A stretch of 64,000 bases of DNA from Palaemon carinicauda (Eukaryota > Arthropoda > Malacostraca > Decapoda > Palaemonidae): NCBI RefSeq assembly GCF_036898095.1, contig NC_090729.1, forward strand, positions 59,220,486 through 59,284,485, read 5' to 3'. The notes beneath the pieces are model-generated. The model made no database searches, was not told the origin of the DNA, and saw only the letters and a list, made by a program, of their open reading frames with translations. Below are positions 10,271 through 22,718 of this stretch, in pieces (position 1 is the first letter of the stretch; each line of letters opens with the position of its first letter). The position numbers were made by a program, and so were the translations under genes.

Positions 10271-13200
10271 TGTATTAATATATAAGGCTTATTTGAAATA
10301 TGAAAGAAACACGTTTAAATGTGCAAAAATATATCTTTAATTAAAGGCCAAGTTCCAAACCTAGCAATTACATACGATGCGGAAGATGGGTGGATTTCAA
10401 TTCTAAGTACAGAAAACCAGAATTTGACAGGTATATGTATAGAAGAATTGTCATTGACTTTTATCTTTCTTCGTGGCCGAGTGGTATGGACATTGGCATA
10501 CAGATATCCTGGATGAGGGTTAAATCCCCGTTGGTCCGATATCATAGTCTTTGGGCAGTTCCGCCTGGGGCTCTGATCCCCAGGTCGTTAAGAGAATCCA
10601 GACTTTAATGTATTAATATATATGGCTTATTTGAAATATGAGAGAAACGCGTTTAAATGTGCAAAAATTTATCATTAATCGAATGCCAAGTCCGAAACCT
10701 ACCAAATAGCTACGATGGTGAAGATGGGTTGATTTCAATTCTAAGTACAGAAAACCAGAATTTGACAGGTATATGTATAGAAAAATTGTCATTGACTTTT
10801 ATCTTTCTTCGTGGCTGAGTGGTATGGTCACTGGCATACTGATATCCTGGACGAGGGTTCAAATCCCCGCTGGTCCGATATCAGAGTCTTTGGGCGGTTC
10901 CGCCTGTGGCTCCGATCCCCAGGTTGTTAAAAGAATCCAGACTTTCATGTATTAATATATATGGCTTATTTGAAATATGAAAGAATCACGTTTAAATGTG
11001 CAAAAATATATTATTAATCGAATGCCAAGTCCCAAACCTACCAATTAACAAAGATGGTGAAGATGGGTTGATTTCAATTCTAAGTACAGAAAACCAGAAT
11101 TTGACAGGTATATGTATAGAAAAATTGATATTGACTTTTATCTTTCTTCGTGGCCGAGTGGTATGGTCACTGACATACAGATATCATGGACGAGGGTTCA
11201 AATCCCCGCTAGTCCGATATCAGAGTCTTTGGGCGGTTCCGGCTGGGGCTCTGATCCCCAGGTCGTTAAGAGAATCCAGACTTTAATGTATTATAATATA
11301 AGGCTTATTTGGAGTATGAAAGAACCATGTTTAAATGTGCAAAAATTTATCATTAATCGAATGCCAAGTCCCAAACCTACCAATTAGCTACGATGGTGAA
11401 GATGGGTTGATTTCAATTCTAAGTACAGAAAACCATAATTTGACAGGTATATGTATAGAAGAATTGTCATTGACTTTTATATTTCTTCGTGGCCGAGTGG
11501 TAAGGTCACTGGCATACAGATATCCTGGACTAGGGTTCAAATCCCCGCTGGTCCGATATCATAGTCTTTGGGCGTTTCTGCCTGGGGCTCTGATCCCCAG
11601 GTCGTTAAGAGAATACAGACTTTAATGTATTAATATATATGGCTTATTTTAAATATGAAAGAAACACGTTTAAATATGCAAAAATATATCATTAATCGAA
11701 TGCCAAGTCCCAAACCTACCAATTAGCTACGATGGTGAAGATGGGTTGATTTCAATTCTAAGTACAGAAAACCAGAATTTGACAGTTATATGTATAGAAT
11801 AATTGTCATTAACTCTTATCTTTCTTCGTGGCCGAGTGGTATGGTCACTGGCATACAGATATCCTGGACGAGGGTTCAAATCCCCGCTGGTCCGATATCA
11901 TAGTCTTTGGGCGTTTCTGCCTGGGGCTCTGATCCCCAGGTCGTTAAGAGAATCCAGACTTTAATGTATTAATATATATGGCTTATTTAAAATATGAAAG
12001 AAACACGTTTAAATGTGCAAAATTTATCATTAATTGAATGCCAAGTTCCAAACCTACCAATTAAATACGATGGTGAAGATGGGTTGATTTCAATTCTAAG
12101 TACAGAAAACCAGAATTTGACAGGTATATGTATAGAAGAATTGTCATTGACTTTAATCTTTCTTCGTGGCCGAGTGGTATGGACACTGGCATACAGATAT
12201 CCTGGATGAGGGTTCAAATCCCCGCTGGTCCGATATCATAGTCTTTGGGCAGTTCCGCCTGGGGCTCTGATCCCCAGGTCGTTAAGCGAATCCACACTTT
12301 AATGTATTGATATATTTGGCTTATTTGAAATATGAACGAAACACGTTTAAATTTGCAAAAAATTATCATTAATCGAATGCCAAGTCCCAAACCTACCAAT
12401 TAGCTACGATGGGGAAGATGGGTTGATTTCAATTCTAAGTACAGAAAACCAGACTTTGACAGGTATGTTTATAGAAAAATTGTCATTGACTTTTATCTTT
12501 TTTCGTGGCCGAGTGGTATGGTCACTGGCATATAGATATCCTGGACAAGGGTTGAAATCCCCGCTGGTCCGATATCATAGTCTTTGGGTGGATCCGCCTG
12601 GGGCTCTGATCCCCAGGTCGTTAAGAGAATCCAGACTTTAATGTATTAATATATATGGCTTATTTGAAATTTGAAAGAAACAGGTTAAATGTGCAAAAAT
12701 ATATCATTAATCGAATGACAAGTCCCAAACCTACCAATTAGCTACGATGGTGAGGATTGGTTGATTTCAATTCTAAGTACAGAAAACCAGAATTTGACAG
12801 GTATATGTATAGAAGAATTGTCATTGACTTTTATCTTTCTTCATGGCCAAGTGGTATGGTCACTGCATACAGATATCCTGGACGAGGGTTCAAATCCCAG
12901 CTGGTCCGATATCAGAGTCTTTGGGCGGTTACGCCTGGGGATCTGATCCCCAGGTTGTTAAGAGAATCCAGACTTAAATGTATTAATATATATATGGCTT
13001 ATTTAGAATATGAAAGAAACACGTTTAAATGTGCAAAAATTTATCATTAATCGAATGCCAAGTCCCAAACCTACCCATTAGCTACGATGGTGAAGATGGG
13101 TTGATTTCAATTCTAAGTACAGAAAACCAGAATTTGACAGGTATATGTATAAAAGAATGGTCATTGACTTTTATCTTTCTCCGTGGCCGAGTGGTATGGT

Positions 13201-13997
13201 CACTGGCATACAGATATCCTGGACGAGGGTTCAAATCCCTGCTGGTCCGATATCATAGTCTTTGGGCAGTTCCGCCTGGGGCTCTGATCCCCAGGTCGTT
13301 AAGCGAATCCAGACTTTAATGTATTAATATATAATGCTTATTTGAAATATGAAAGAAACACGTTTAAATGTGCAAAAATTTATCATCAATCGAATGCCAA
13401 GTCCCAAACCCACCAATTAGCTACGATGGTGAGGATGGGTTGATTTCAATTCTAAGTACAGAAAACCAGAATTTGACAGGTATATGTATAGAAGAATTGT
13501 CATTGACTTTTATCTTTCTTCGTGGCCGAGTGGTATGCTCACTGGCATACAGATATCCTGGATGAGAGTTCAAATCCCCGCTGGTCCGATATCATAGTCC
13601 TTAAGCGGTTCCGCCTGGGGCTCTGATCCTCAGGTCGTTAAGAGAATCCAGACTTTAATGTATTAATATATAAGGCTTATTTGAAATATGAAAGAAACAC
13701 ATTTAAATGTGCAAGAATTTATCATTAATTAAATGCCAAGTTCCAAACCTACCAATTAGATACGATGGTGAAGATGGGTTGATTTCAATTCTAAGTACAG
13801 AAAACCAGAATTTGACAGGTATATGTATAGAAGAATTGTCATTGACTTTTATCTTTCTTCGTGGCCGAGTGGTATGGACACTGGCATACAGATATCCTGG
13901 ATGAGGGTTCAAATCCCCGCTGGTCCGATATCATAGTCTTTGGGCAGTTCTGCCTGGGGCTCTGATCCCCAGGTCGTTAAGCGAATCCAGACTTTAA
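10267..13997 (+). repeat. Satellite block A: 11 monomers of the 339-bp tRNA-like repeat
   Basis: 3,731 bp, eleven times 339. Each monomer runs from TTAATGTATTAATATATA through the AT-rich tail, the GATGGTGAAGATGGG region, the tRNA-like segment and the GC-rich hairpins to GAATCCAGACT. Monomers differ from each other by several percent. Open frames of 60-96 codons on both strands repeat with the monomer and are not taken as genes. Both block edges are TTAA junctions with B elements. Confidence 0.92.
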
Positions 13998-14012
13998 CCC
14001 TGGATAGGTACG
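13994..14012. repeat. TTAA and left terminal inverted repeat of B2
   Basis: TTAA (13994-13997) then CCCTGGATAGGTACG. The match to the right end stops after 15 bp. Confidence 0.88.
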
Positions 14013-14187
14013 GTGGGTTGTTCGCTACCCCTAGCGTAAAAAAAAAAAACAGGTTTTTCTCACGTGACTCACCCCCGTGACTGAATTTGTGGGTGATCGA
14101 CCTGCAGGAGGTGTCTCCCCTACACGCTCTAGTAGTGTCCAGATGTGCATTGCTGTAGCTGTACTCCTGCCCCGATTTCTGAGACGC

Positions 14188-14218
14188 GTCGGGGTCGAGC
14201 GCGACCGAGTTTACCCTT
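14188..14218. repeat. Subterminal direct repeat of B2 (left copy)
   Basis: Starts GTCGGGGTCGAGCGCGACC and contains the small palindrome GGTCG-AGCG-CGACC. It recurs in direct orientation at 17128-17158 with about 26 of 31 matches. Confidence 0.6.
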
Positions 14219-14301
14219 CTGAGGTAGTTTGCTTAAATATCAAAGTTATTACGTATTATGAAATTGTCGTAGAATGGTGCAACTTGTATAGGTTATCAGT
14301 T

Positions 14302-16200
14302 GTTGAAAGTCTTGGTAGATTGTTTGGCTACCATATGCATGATTTTTTTTTTTAGTTTAAATGTCGTTCATCACAACGAGGACCATTTTACCGCGAGTGC
14401 CCCTTTTTCATTTTTTTTCATTTTTTTGCCAAGTCATTTTTCTGTAAGATATTGCCAAATAGTGTCGTAAAACTTTTGCTTGTTTAGTGTTGGAAAGTGT
14501 GTCTAAATGATCTGGCTACCCATGCATGACTTTGTTTTTGTCAGATACGACGTAGTTATTGGTATATTGGGTATTTAACTGCTGTTACCAATTTCTGTTT
14601 TTTTTTCAATATTTGTAAAAATTACTACGTAGTAAGGAATTGCCGTATATTATTCATTTTTTTTTTCATTTTTATGTGTTAGAAAGTGTGCCTTGATGGT
14701 TGGGCTAACACGTGCATGTCTTTTTTTTATCTGTGATGCCGTATATTAGAATGTCGGGCATTTTACCGCGACTGTCCCTTTTTCATTTTTTTTCATTTTT
14801 TTGCCAAGTCATTTTTCCGTAAGATATTGCGAAATAGTGTCGTAAAACTTTTGCTTTTTTAGTGTTGGAAAGTGTGTCTAGATGATTTGGCTACCCATGC
14901 GTGATTTTGTTTTTGTCAGATACGACGTAGTTATTGGTATATTGGGTATTTAACTGCGGTTTCCAATTTCTGTTTTTTTTTTAATATTTGTAATTATTTA
15001 CTACGCAGTAAGGAATTGCCGTATATTATTGATTATTTTTTCATGTTTATGTGTTAGAAAATGTGCCTTGATGGTTGGGCTAACACGTGCATGTCTTTTT
15101 TTTTTTATCTGAGATGCCGTATATTAGAATGTTGGGCATTTTTCCGCGAGTGCCCCTTTTTATTTGTTTTGCATTTTTTTGCTTAGTCATGTTACCGTAA
15201 CGAATTGGCAAGTAGTGTCGCAAAACTTATATTCTTATAGTGTTGGAAAGTGTTTCTAGATGATCTGGCTACCCATGCCTATTTTTTTTTTAGCCAGATA
15301 TGGCGTATATATAAGTGTGTGTTCGATTTTCCTGTGATTGCCATTTTTTCGTTTTTTCCCATTTCTTTCAAAATTACTACGTACTAAGGAACTATCACAG
15401 AGTAATATTTCATTTATATGTTTATTTGTCGGAAAATGTGCCTTGATGGTTTGCCTAGCACGTGGCTGAAATTTTTTTTTTTCTGAAATGCCGTATATTA
15501 GAATGGCCATTTTTCCACGAGTGCCCCTTTTTATTTGTTTTGCATGTTTTTGCTTAGTCATGTTACCGTAAGGAATTGGCAAGTAGTGTCGCAAAACTTA
15601 TAATTTTATAGTGTTGGAAAGTGTTTCTAGATGATCTGGCTACCCATGCCTATCTTCTTTTTTTAGCCAGATATGGCGTATATATAGGTATGTGTTCGAT
15701 TTTCCTGTGATTGCCATTTTTTCGTTTTTTCCCATTTCTTTCAAAATTACTACGTACTAAGGAACTATCACAGAGTAATGATTCATTTAGATGTTTATTT
15801 GTCGGGAAATGTGCCTTGATGGTTTGCCTAGCACGTGGCTGAATTTTTTTTTTTCTGAAATGCCGTATATTAGAATGTTAGCCATTTTTCCGCGAGTGCC
15901 CCTTTTTATTTGTTTTGCATTTTTTTGCTTAGTCATGTTACCGTAAGGAATTGGCAAGTAGTGTCGCAAAACTTATATTTTTATAGTGTTGGAAAGTGTT
16001 TCTAGATGATCTGGCTACCCATGCCTATCTTTTTTTTAGCCAGATATGGCTATGGCGTATATATAGGTATGTGTTCGATTTTCCGGTGATTGCCATTTTT
16101 TCGTTTTTTCCCAATTCTTTCAAAATTACTACGTACTAAGGAACTATCACAGAGTAATGATTCCTCTAGATGTTTATTTGTCGGAAAATTTTGTTTACTT
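14302..16200. repeat. Internal ~188-bp tandem repeat of element B2
   Basis: Same dimeric ~188-bp array as in B1, unit for unit, from the GTTGAAAGTC anchor at 14302 to the last GTCGGAAAATTTTG at about 16190. Confidence 0.85.
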
Positions 16201-17127
16201 TTTTTTTGATTGAATATCATCAAATTTTTTTAGCTAAAATATTTTATTGTTTTACATTTTTTTTTTTCGATTTTATTTCCCTTCAAAAAATGTTTTTGGG
16301 TCAGAATTTTAATTTTATAGTCGTAAAATAATCAACAATTATCCAGCAACCCACCATACAATTTTTATGCATATCCAATAATAATTAGATTAGTAAATAA
16401 CACCTTGAAATTGACATACCCTTCCTACATTTCAAGTGGCAGATTAGGGAGTCTGAGTCAGTGTGGTTGGCGGCCATTTTGTGGACATATCCGAAGCGTA
16501 AGCTGCCCTATCTATATATATTCTTGTTCCCTATAGAATTTGTGATATTTTGGTATATTTTTACCTGCATAAATATCATATTATATATTAAATATATGTA
16601 TTTTTTTACGAAATTTCTAAGTACTCAAAAAATTACCTTTAGATATGGCCCCTGATATAAATGTAATTTACAAAATAATGAAGATTTTTTTTACATATTT
16701 CTATTTTAGGATGACATATGTTTATTCCCTAAAAAAATTAGCCACTTCCTATTTCATTTGGGTAACCAAAAAAATTCATGAAATTTGGACAAATTATTTT
16801 GGCCAAAAAAGTTACCCTTTTTTTCTCATTTCAGATCTTCACCTCCATGGGTCTGACTTCATCCAAAATACATCAAGATGTGTCCTAAACATTCAAGAAT
16901 CAATTCCTAAAAGGATTTGTGTATATATGTATAAACTTTTTTTTTATGAATTTTTATGTCAGGTCTTTTTTTTCTACTTAATTTTTTAAAATATTTATAA
17001 TAAAAAGTTTTTTTGCAGATGAATAGTATTTATCTTTACAGTTGTTTTAAGCATTCATTGAATTTTTTTTGGCAAAAGAAAAAAGGAGGTTACTGGAAAA
17101 ACTGATTTTTCAAGAATTTTTTTTGCC

Positions 17128-17158
17128 GTCGGGGTTGTTCGCGTCCGAGTATACCCTT
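17128..17158. repeat. Subterminal direct repeat of B2 (right copy)
   Basis: Partner of 14188-14218. It has one extra mismatch (GGGGTTG for GGGGTCG) relative to B1 and B3. Confidence 0.55.
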
Positions 17159-17176
17159 AAAGGTGTGTCCGAGGAG

Positions 17177-17195
17177 CGTACCTATCCAGGGTTAA
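17177..17195. repeat. Right terminal inverted repeat and TTAA of B2
   Basis: CGTACCTATCCAGGG followed by TTAA; exact reverse complement of the left end. Confidence 0.88.
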
Positions 17196-19531
17196 TGTAT
17201 TAATATATAAGGCTTATTTGAAATATGAAAGAAACACGTTTCAATGTGCAAAAATATATCTTTAATTAAAGGCCAAGTTCCAAACTTAGCAATTACATAC
17301 GATGCGGAAGAATTTGACAGGTATATGTATAGAAGAATTGTCATTGACTTTTATCTTTCTTCGTGGCCGAGTGGTATGGACATTGGCATACAGATATCCT
17401 GGATGAGGGTTGAAATCCCCGCTGGTCCGATATCATAGTCTTAGGGCAGTTCCGCCTGGGGCTCTGATCCCCAGGTCGTTAATCGAATCCAGACTTTAAT
17501 GTATTAATATATATGGCTTATTTGAAATATGAGAGAAACACGTTTAAATGTGCAAAAATTTATCATTAATCGAATGCCAAGTCCGAAACCTACCAAATAG
17601 CTACGATGGTGAAGATGGGTTGATTTCAATTCTAAGTACAGAAAACCAGAATTTGACAGTTATATGTATAGAATAATTGTCATTGACTTTTATCTTTCTT
17701 CGTGGCCGAGTGGTATGGTCACTGGCATAGAGATATCCTGGACGAGGGTTCAAATCCTCGCTGGTCCGATATCATAGTCTTTGGGCGTTTCTGCCTGGGG
17801 CTCTGATCCCCAGGTCGTTAATCGAATCCAGACTTTAATGTATTAATATATATGGCTTATTTGAAATATGAGAGAAACACGTTTAAATGTGCAAAAATTT
17901 ATCATTAATCGAATGCCAAGTCCGAAACCTACCAAATAGCTACGATGGTGAAGATGGGTTGATTTCAATTCTAAGTACAGAAAACCAGAATTTGACAGTT
18001 ATATGTATAGAATAATTGTCATTGACTTTTATCTCTCTTCGTGGCCGAGTGGTATGGACACTGGCATATAGATATCCTGGACGAGGGTTCAAATCCCTGC
18101 TGGTCCGATATCATAGTCTTTAGGCGGTTCCGCCTGGGGCTCTGATCCCCAGGTCGTTAAGAGAATCCAGACTTTAATGTATTAATATATATGGCTTATT
18201 TGAAATTTGAAAGAAACAGGTTAAATGTGCAAAAATATATCATTAATCGAATGACAAGTCCCAAACCTACCAATTAGCTACGATGGTGAGGATTGGTTGA
18301 TTTCAATTCTAAGTACAGAAAACCAGAATTTGACAGGTATATGTATAGAAGAATTGTCATTGACTTTTATCTTTCTTCATGGCCAAGTGGTATGGTCACT
18401 GCATACAGATATCCTGGACGAGGGTTCAAATCCCAGCTGGTCCGATATCAGAGTCTTTGGGCGGTTCCGCTTGGGGCTCTGATCCCCAGGTTGTTAAGAG
18501 AATCCAGACTTAAATGTATTAATATATATGGCTTATTTAGAATATGAAAGAAACACGTTTAAATGTGCAAAAATTTATCATTAATCGAATGCCAAGTCCC
18601 AAACCTACCCATTAGCTACGATGGTGAAGATGGGTTGATTTCAATTCTAAGTACAGAAAACCAGAATTTGACAGGTATATGTATAAAAGAATGGTCATTG
18701 ACTTTTATCTTTCTCCGTGGCCGAGTGGTATGGTCACTGGCATACAGATATCCTGGACGAGGGTTCAAATCCCCGCTGGTCCGATATCATAGTCTTTGGG
18801 CAGTTCCGCCTGGGGCTCTGATCCCCAGGTCGTTAAGCGAATCCAGACTTTAATGTATTAATATATAATGCTTATTTGAAATATGAAAGAAACACGTTTA
18901 AATGTGCAAAAATTTATCATCAATCGAATGCCAAGTCCGAAACCCACCAATTAGCTACGATGGTGAGGATGGGTTGATTTCAATTCTAAGTACAGAAAAC
19001 CAGAATTTGACAGGTATATGTATAGAAGAATTGTCATTGACTTTTATCTTTCTTCGTGGCCGAGTGGTATGCTCACTGGCATACAGATATCCTGGATGAG
19101 AGTTCAAATCCCCGCTGGTCCGATATCATAGTCCTTAAGCGGTTCCGCCTGGGGCTCTGATCCTCAGGTCGTTAAGAGAATCCAGACTTTAATGTATTAA
19201 TATATAAGGCTTATTTGAAATATGAAAGAAACACATTTAAATGTGCAAGAATTTATCATTAATTAAATTCCAAGTTCCAAACCTACCAATTAGATACGAT
19301 GGTGAAGATGGGTTGATTTCAATTCTAAGTACAGAAAACCAGAATTTGACAGGTATAAGTATAGAAGAATTGTCATTGACTTTTATCTTTCTTCGTGGCC
19401 GAGTGGTATGGACACTGGCATACAGATATCCTGGATGAGGGTTCAAATCCCCGCTGGTCCGATATCATAGTCTTTGGGCAGTTCTGCCTGGGGCTCTGAT
19501 CCCCAGGTCGTTAAGCGAATCCAGACTTTAA
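17192..19531 (+). repeat. Satellite block A': 7 monomers between B2 and B3
   Basis: 2,340 bp; the first monomer has a 35-bp deletion next to GATGCGGAAGA, and adding it back gives seven 339-bp units. The last four monomers match the last four of block A (for example the same GAATGACAAGTCCC and CATGGCCAAGTGG variants), so this is a duplicated and shortened version of block A and not an independent array. Confidence 0.9.
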
Positions 19532-22500
19532 CCCTGGATAGGTACGGTGGGTTGTTCGCTACCCCTAGCGTAAAAAAAAAACAGGTTTTTCTCACGTGAC
19601 TCACCCCCGTGACTGAATTTGTGGGTGATCGACCTGCAGGAGGTGTCTCCCCTACACGCTCTAGTAGTGTCCAGATGTGCATTGCTGTGGCTGTACTCCT
19701 GCCCCGATTTCTGAGACGCGTCGGGGTCGAGCGCGACCGAGTTTACCCTTCTGAGGTAGTTTGCTTAATTATCAAAGTTATTACGTATTATGAAATTGTC
19801 GTAGAATGGTGCAACTTGTATAGGTTATCAGTTGTTGAAAGTCTTGGTAGATTGTTTGGCTACCATATGCATGATTTTTTTTTTTAGTTTAAATGTCGTT
19901 CATCACAACGAGGACCATTTTACCGCGAGTGCCCCTTTTTCATTTTTTTTTCATTTTTTTGCCAAGTCATTTTTCTGTAAGATATTGCCAAATAGTGTCG
20001 TAAAACTTTTGCTTGTTTAGTGTTGGAAAGTGTGTCTAAATGATCTGGCTACCCATGCATGACTTTGTTTTTGTCAGATACGACGTAGTTATTGGTATAT
20101 TGGGTATTTAACTGCTGTTACCAATTTCTGTTTTTTTTCAATATTTGTAAAAATTACTACGTAGTAAGGAATTGCCGTATATTATTCATTTTTTTTTTCA
20201 TTTTTATGTGTTAGAAAGTGTGCCTTGATGGTTGGGCTAACACGTGCATGTCTTTTTTTTTATCTGAGATGCCGTATATTGGAATGTCGGGCATTTTACC
20301 GCGACTGTCCCTTTTTCATTTTTTTTTCATTTTTTTGCCAAGTCATTTTTCCGTAAGATATTGCGAAATAGTGTCGTAAAACTTTTGCTTTTTTAGTGTT
20401 GGAAAGTGTGTCTAGATGATTTGGCTACCCATGCGTGATTTTGTTTTTGTCAGATACGACGTAGTTATTGGTATATTGGGTATTTAACTGCGGTTGCCAA
20501 TTTCTGTTTTTTTTTTAATATTTGTAATTATTTACTACGCAGTAAGGAATTGCCGTATATTATTGATTTTTTTTTCGTGTTTATGTGTTAGAAAGTGTGC
20601 CTTGATGGTTGGGCTAACACATGCATGTCTTTTTTTTTTTATCTGAGATGCCGTATATTAGAATGTTGGGCATTTTTCCGCGAGTGCCCCTTTTTATTTG
20701 TTTTGCATTTTTTTGCTTAGTCATGTTACCGTAAGGAATTGGCAAGTAGTGTCGCAAAACTTATATTTTTATAGTGTTGGAAAGTGTTTCTAGATGATCT
20801 GGCTACCCATGCCTATTTTTTTTTTAGCCAGATATGGCGTATATATAAGTGTGTGTTCGATTTTCCTGTGATTGCCATTTTTTCGTTTTTTCCCATTTCT
20901 TTCAAAATTACTACGTACTAAGGAACTATCACAGAGTAATATTTCATTTATATGTTTATTTGTCGGAAAATGTGCCTTGATGGTTTGCCTAGCACGTGGC
21001 TGAAATTTTTTTTTTCTGAAATGCCGTATATTAGAATGGCCATTTTTCCACGAGTGCCCCTTTTTATTTGTTTTGCATGTTTTTGCTTAGTCATGTTACC
21101 GTAAGGAATTGGCAAGTAGTGTCGCAAAACTTATAATTTTATAGTGTTGGAAAGTGTTTCTAGATGATCTGGCTACCCATGCCTATCTTCTTTTTTTAGC
21201 CAGATATGGCGTATATATAGGTATGTGTTCGATTTTCCTGTGATTGCCATTTTTTCGTTTTTTCCCATTTCTTTCAAAATTACTACGTACTAAGGAACTA
21301 TCACAGAGTAATGATTCATTTAGATGTTTATTTGTCGGGAAATGTGCCTTGATGGTTTGCCTAGCACGTGGCTGAATTTTTTTTTTCTGAAATGCCGTAT
21401 ATTAGAATGTTAGCCATTTTTCCGCGAGTGCCCCTTTTTATTTGTTTTGCATTTTTTTGCTTAGTCTTGTTACCGTAAGGAACTGGTAAGTAGTGTCGCA
21501 AAACTTATATTTTTATAGTGTTGGAAAGTGTTTCTAGATGATCTGGCTACCCATGCCTATCTTTTTTTTTAGCCAGATATGGCGTATATATAGGTATGTG
21601 TTCGATTTTCCGGTGATTGCCATTTTTTCGTTTTTTCCCAATTCTTTCAAAATTACTACGTACTAAGGAACTATCACAGAGTAATGATTCCTCTAGATGT
21701 TTATTTGTCGGAAAATTTTGTTTACTTTTTTTTTGATTGAATATCATCAAATTTTTTTAGCTAAAATATTTTATTGTTTTACATTTTTTTTTTCGATTTT
21801 ATTTCCCTTCAAAAAAATGTTTTTGGGTCAGAATTTTAATTTTATAGTCGTAAAATAATCAACAATTATCCAGCAACCCACCATACAATTTTTATGCATA
21901 TCTAATAATAATTAGATTAGTAAATAACACCTTGAAATTGACATACCCTTCCTACATTTCAAGTGGCAGATTAGGGAGTCTGAGTCAGTGTGGTTGGCGT
22001 CCATTTTGTGGACATATCCGAAGCGTAAGCTGCCCTATCTATATATATTCTTGTTCCCTATAGAATTTGTGATATTTTGGTATATTTTTACCTGCATAAA
22101 TATCATATTATATATTAAATATATGTATTTTTTTACGAAATTTCTAAGTACTCAAAAAATTACCTTTAGATATGGCCCCTGATATAAATGTAATTTACAA
22201 AATAATGAAGATTTTTTTACATATTTCTATTTTAGGATGACATATGTTTATTCCCTAAAAAAAATTAGCCACTTCCTATTTCATTTGGGTAACCAAAAAA
22301 ATTCATGAAATTTGGACAAATTATTTTGGCCAAAAAAGTTACCCTTTTTTTCTCATTTCAGATCTTCACCTCCATGGGTCTGACTTCATCCAAAATACAT
22401 CAAGATGTGTCCTAAACATTCAAGAATCAATTCCTAAAAAGATTTGTGTATATATGTATAAACTTTTTTTTTATGAATTTTTATGTCAGGTCTTTTTTTT

Positions 22501-22718
22501 CTACTTAATTTTTTAAAATATTTATAATAAAAACTTTTTTTGCAGATGAATAGTATTTATCTTTACAGTTGTTTTAAGCATTCATTGAATTTTTTTTGGC
22601 AAAAGAAAAAAGTAGGTTACTGGAAAAACTGATTTTTCAAGAATTTTTTTTGCCGTCGGGGTCGTTCGCGTCCGAGTATACCCTTAAAGGTGTGTCCGAG
22701 GAGCGTACCTATCCAGGG
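19532..22718 (+). mobile_element. Element B3: complete piggyBac-like element carrying a satellite, 3,187 bp
   Basis: Left end CCCTGGATAGGTACG (19532-19546), right end CGTACCTATCCAGGG (22704-22718), TTAA outside at 19528-19531 and 22719-22722. Nearly identical to B2 over its whole length, with small differences in T-run lengths and the loss of a GGCTAT duplication in the last internal unit (compare 16049 with 21580). It has the same orientation and the same insertion point in the 339-bp monomer as B1 and B2. No transposase is visible. Confidence 0.82.
19834..21716. repeat. Internal ~188-bp tandem repeat of element B3
   Basis: Same eleven-unit dimeric array as in B1 and B2, from the GTTGAAAGTC anchor at 19834 to the last unit at about 21707. 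Confidence 0.85.

Larger units (their letters stand above)
13998..17191 (+). mobile_element. Element B2: complete piggyBac-like element carrying a satellite, 3,194 bp
   Basis: Both ends are visible: left CCCTGGATAGGTACG (13998-14012) and right CGTACCTATCCAGGG (17177-17191) are perfect 15-bp inverted repeats. TTAA lies directly outside each (13994-13997 and 17192-17195), and the outside sequences join to a continuous satellite monomer if one TTAA is removed. Inside are a ~300-bp left region with a subterminal repeat, the ~188-bp tandem array, and a ~1 kb AT-rich right region. I see no transposase; a 92-codon frame at 14077-14355 and others in the right part have no known domain. Known piggyBac elements use TTAA and end in CCC...GGG, so B2 is probably a non-autonomous derivative; helper unknown. 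Confidence 0.82.

Noticed and set aside
14077..14355. 92-codon frame near the left end of B2 (and 19609-19887 in B3) as a transposase remnant
   Set aside because: No catalytic or zinc-finger motif. It is shared only because the element copies are nearly identical.
13998..22718. Three independent transposition events for B1, B2 and B3
   Set aside because: Identical insertion point and orientation, and shared flanking monomers, favour duplication of one insertion.
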